A DNA stretch of 5,425 nucleotides from an uncultured Bordetella sp. (GTDB taxonomy: Bacteria; Pseudomonadota; Gammaproteobacteria; Burkholderiales; Burkholderiaceae_B). How positions within the stretch are numbered: position 1 is the first letter of the stretch; the number at the start of each line of letters is the position of its first letter. Shown piece by piece: positions 5,155 through 5,425 of the stretch. The notes below the pieces were generated by a model, which did not search any database, was not told the DNA's origin, and saw only the letters and a list, made by a program, of their open reading frames with translations. Location of the stretch: positions 1-5,425 of the forward strand of contig CALGFL010000516.1 of NCBI GenBank assembly GCA_937881145.1, given 5' to 3'. The position numbers and the translations under genes were made by a program.

Positions 5155-5425
5155 AGGCGCGCCGCCAGCTCGGCCGGCACGGCCACCCGCAGCGTCAGCA
5201 GGTGAAAGGACAGGCCCTTGCCGTGCGCATCCAGGTTGAGCGCGCTGTTCACGCCGCCGTCGAGCACGCCTTCCAGCACGAAGTTCATGGCTTGCAGGCC
5301 CGGCAGCACATAGCGCGTTACCCGCGTGGGCTTGCGATAGCCGAACCAATGCGCCACGCGCGCCTCGGTCGCTTCAGAAAGCAGCACCGCATAGCACTAG
5401 GCGTACCACGCGATGAGGCTGATGT
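5136..5425 (-). pseudogene. AtuA-related ferredoxin-fold protein, frame broken by an in-frame TAG; 5' end outside window
   Basis: Read on the minus strand, the last 83 codons before the TAG at 5138-5136 match the AtuA C-terminal domain, also found as stand-alone AtuA-related proteins of about 105-115 residues. The key stretch is RVTRYVLPGLQAMNFVLEGV, then LDGGVNSALNLDAHGKGLS. Upstream in the same frame comes CYA, then a TAG at 5399-5397, then ISLIAWYA running to the window edge. ISLIA followed by an aromatic residue is what this family shows just after its DKG..NI motif, so homology continues across the stop with no gap. The family would place a glutamate or similar residue at that codon, so a single base change explains the TAG. 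The only start after it is a GTG at 5387 without a Shine-Dalgarno sequence; a product from there would lack the conserved N-terminal part. The family's biochemical role is poorly known (linked to acyclic terpene/isoprenoid acid catabolism). Readthrough or sequencing error remain possible. Confidence 0.72.

Noticed and set aside
3439..5349. A 636-codon open frame on the minus strand antisense to lptC, lptA and lptB
   Set aside because: It overlaps three intact, well-recognised genes. Its translation is Ala/Gly/Arg/His/Asp-rich without any domain, as expected from the complement of GC-biased codons. It also crosses into the AtuA-related gene in a different frame.
1..5425. Insertion sequences, tRNA/rRNA genes, CRISPR arrays, attachment sites or a defence island
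   Set aside because: Nearly all bases are accounted for by housekeeping genes. I saw no transposase fragments, terminal repeats, cloverleaf sequence or spaced direct repeats.

Overview
The window is GC-rich (roughly two thirds G+C). It carries a dense set of housekeeping genes typical of a betaproteobacterium, and gene content, protein style and composition fit the Alcaligenaceae (Bordetella/Achromobacter type) best. The genus is an inference from family knowledge, not something the sequence proves. A disrupted gene at the right edge would fit a host-restricted Bordetella with a decaying genome, but one broken gene is weak evidence for that.

Layout, left to right. (1) Minus strand, 1-1184: purT, formate-dependent GAR transformylase of purine synthesis. 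The N-terminus and all but about the last ten residues are present, and the C-terminus runs off the left edge. (2) 1185-1312: a 128-bp divergent control region. It holds three small perfect inverted repeats, a run of roughly helically spaced A-tracts, and no clear Shine-Dalgarno sequence in either direction. (3) Plus strand, 1313-5112: five closely packed genes, kdsD-kdsC-lptC-lptA-lptB, with gaps of 26, 7, -4 and 21 bp, almost certainly one operon. (4) 5113-5135: a short convergent gap whose strong hairpin extends into the end of the next gene. (5) Minus strand, 5136 to the right edge: the end of an AtuA-related (ferredoxin-fold) protein whose frame is cut by an in-frame TAG although family-like sequence continues on both sides. 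It is called a pseudogene here.

How the genes work together. KdsD converts ribulose-5-phosphate to arabinose-5-phosphate. KdsA, not in the window, condenses this with PEP to Kdo-8-phosphate, and KdsC removes the phosphate to give Kdo, the first sugar of the LPS inner core. LptB is the cytoplasmic ATPase of the LptB2FG extractor. LptC is the membrane-anchored periplasmic acceptor, and LptA is the periplasmic bridge that passes LPS towards LptD/E in the outer membrane. The operon therefore joins making the core sugar to exporting the finished LPS. The rest of the machine (LptF, LptG, LptD, LptE, KdsA, KdsB, WaaA) must lie elsewhere.

I see no mobile element, tRNA, rRNA, CRISPR array or novel defence system. 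The points most worth a second look are the nonsense codon in the AtuA-related gene, the structured purT/kdsD divergent region, the missing Shine-Dalgarno sequences before every intact start, the low-complexity LptC tail with its 15-bp tandem repeat, and the A6 run at the lptC/lptA stop-start overlap.
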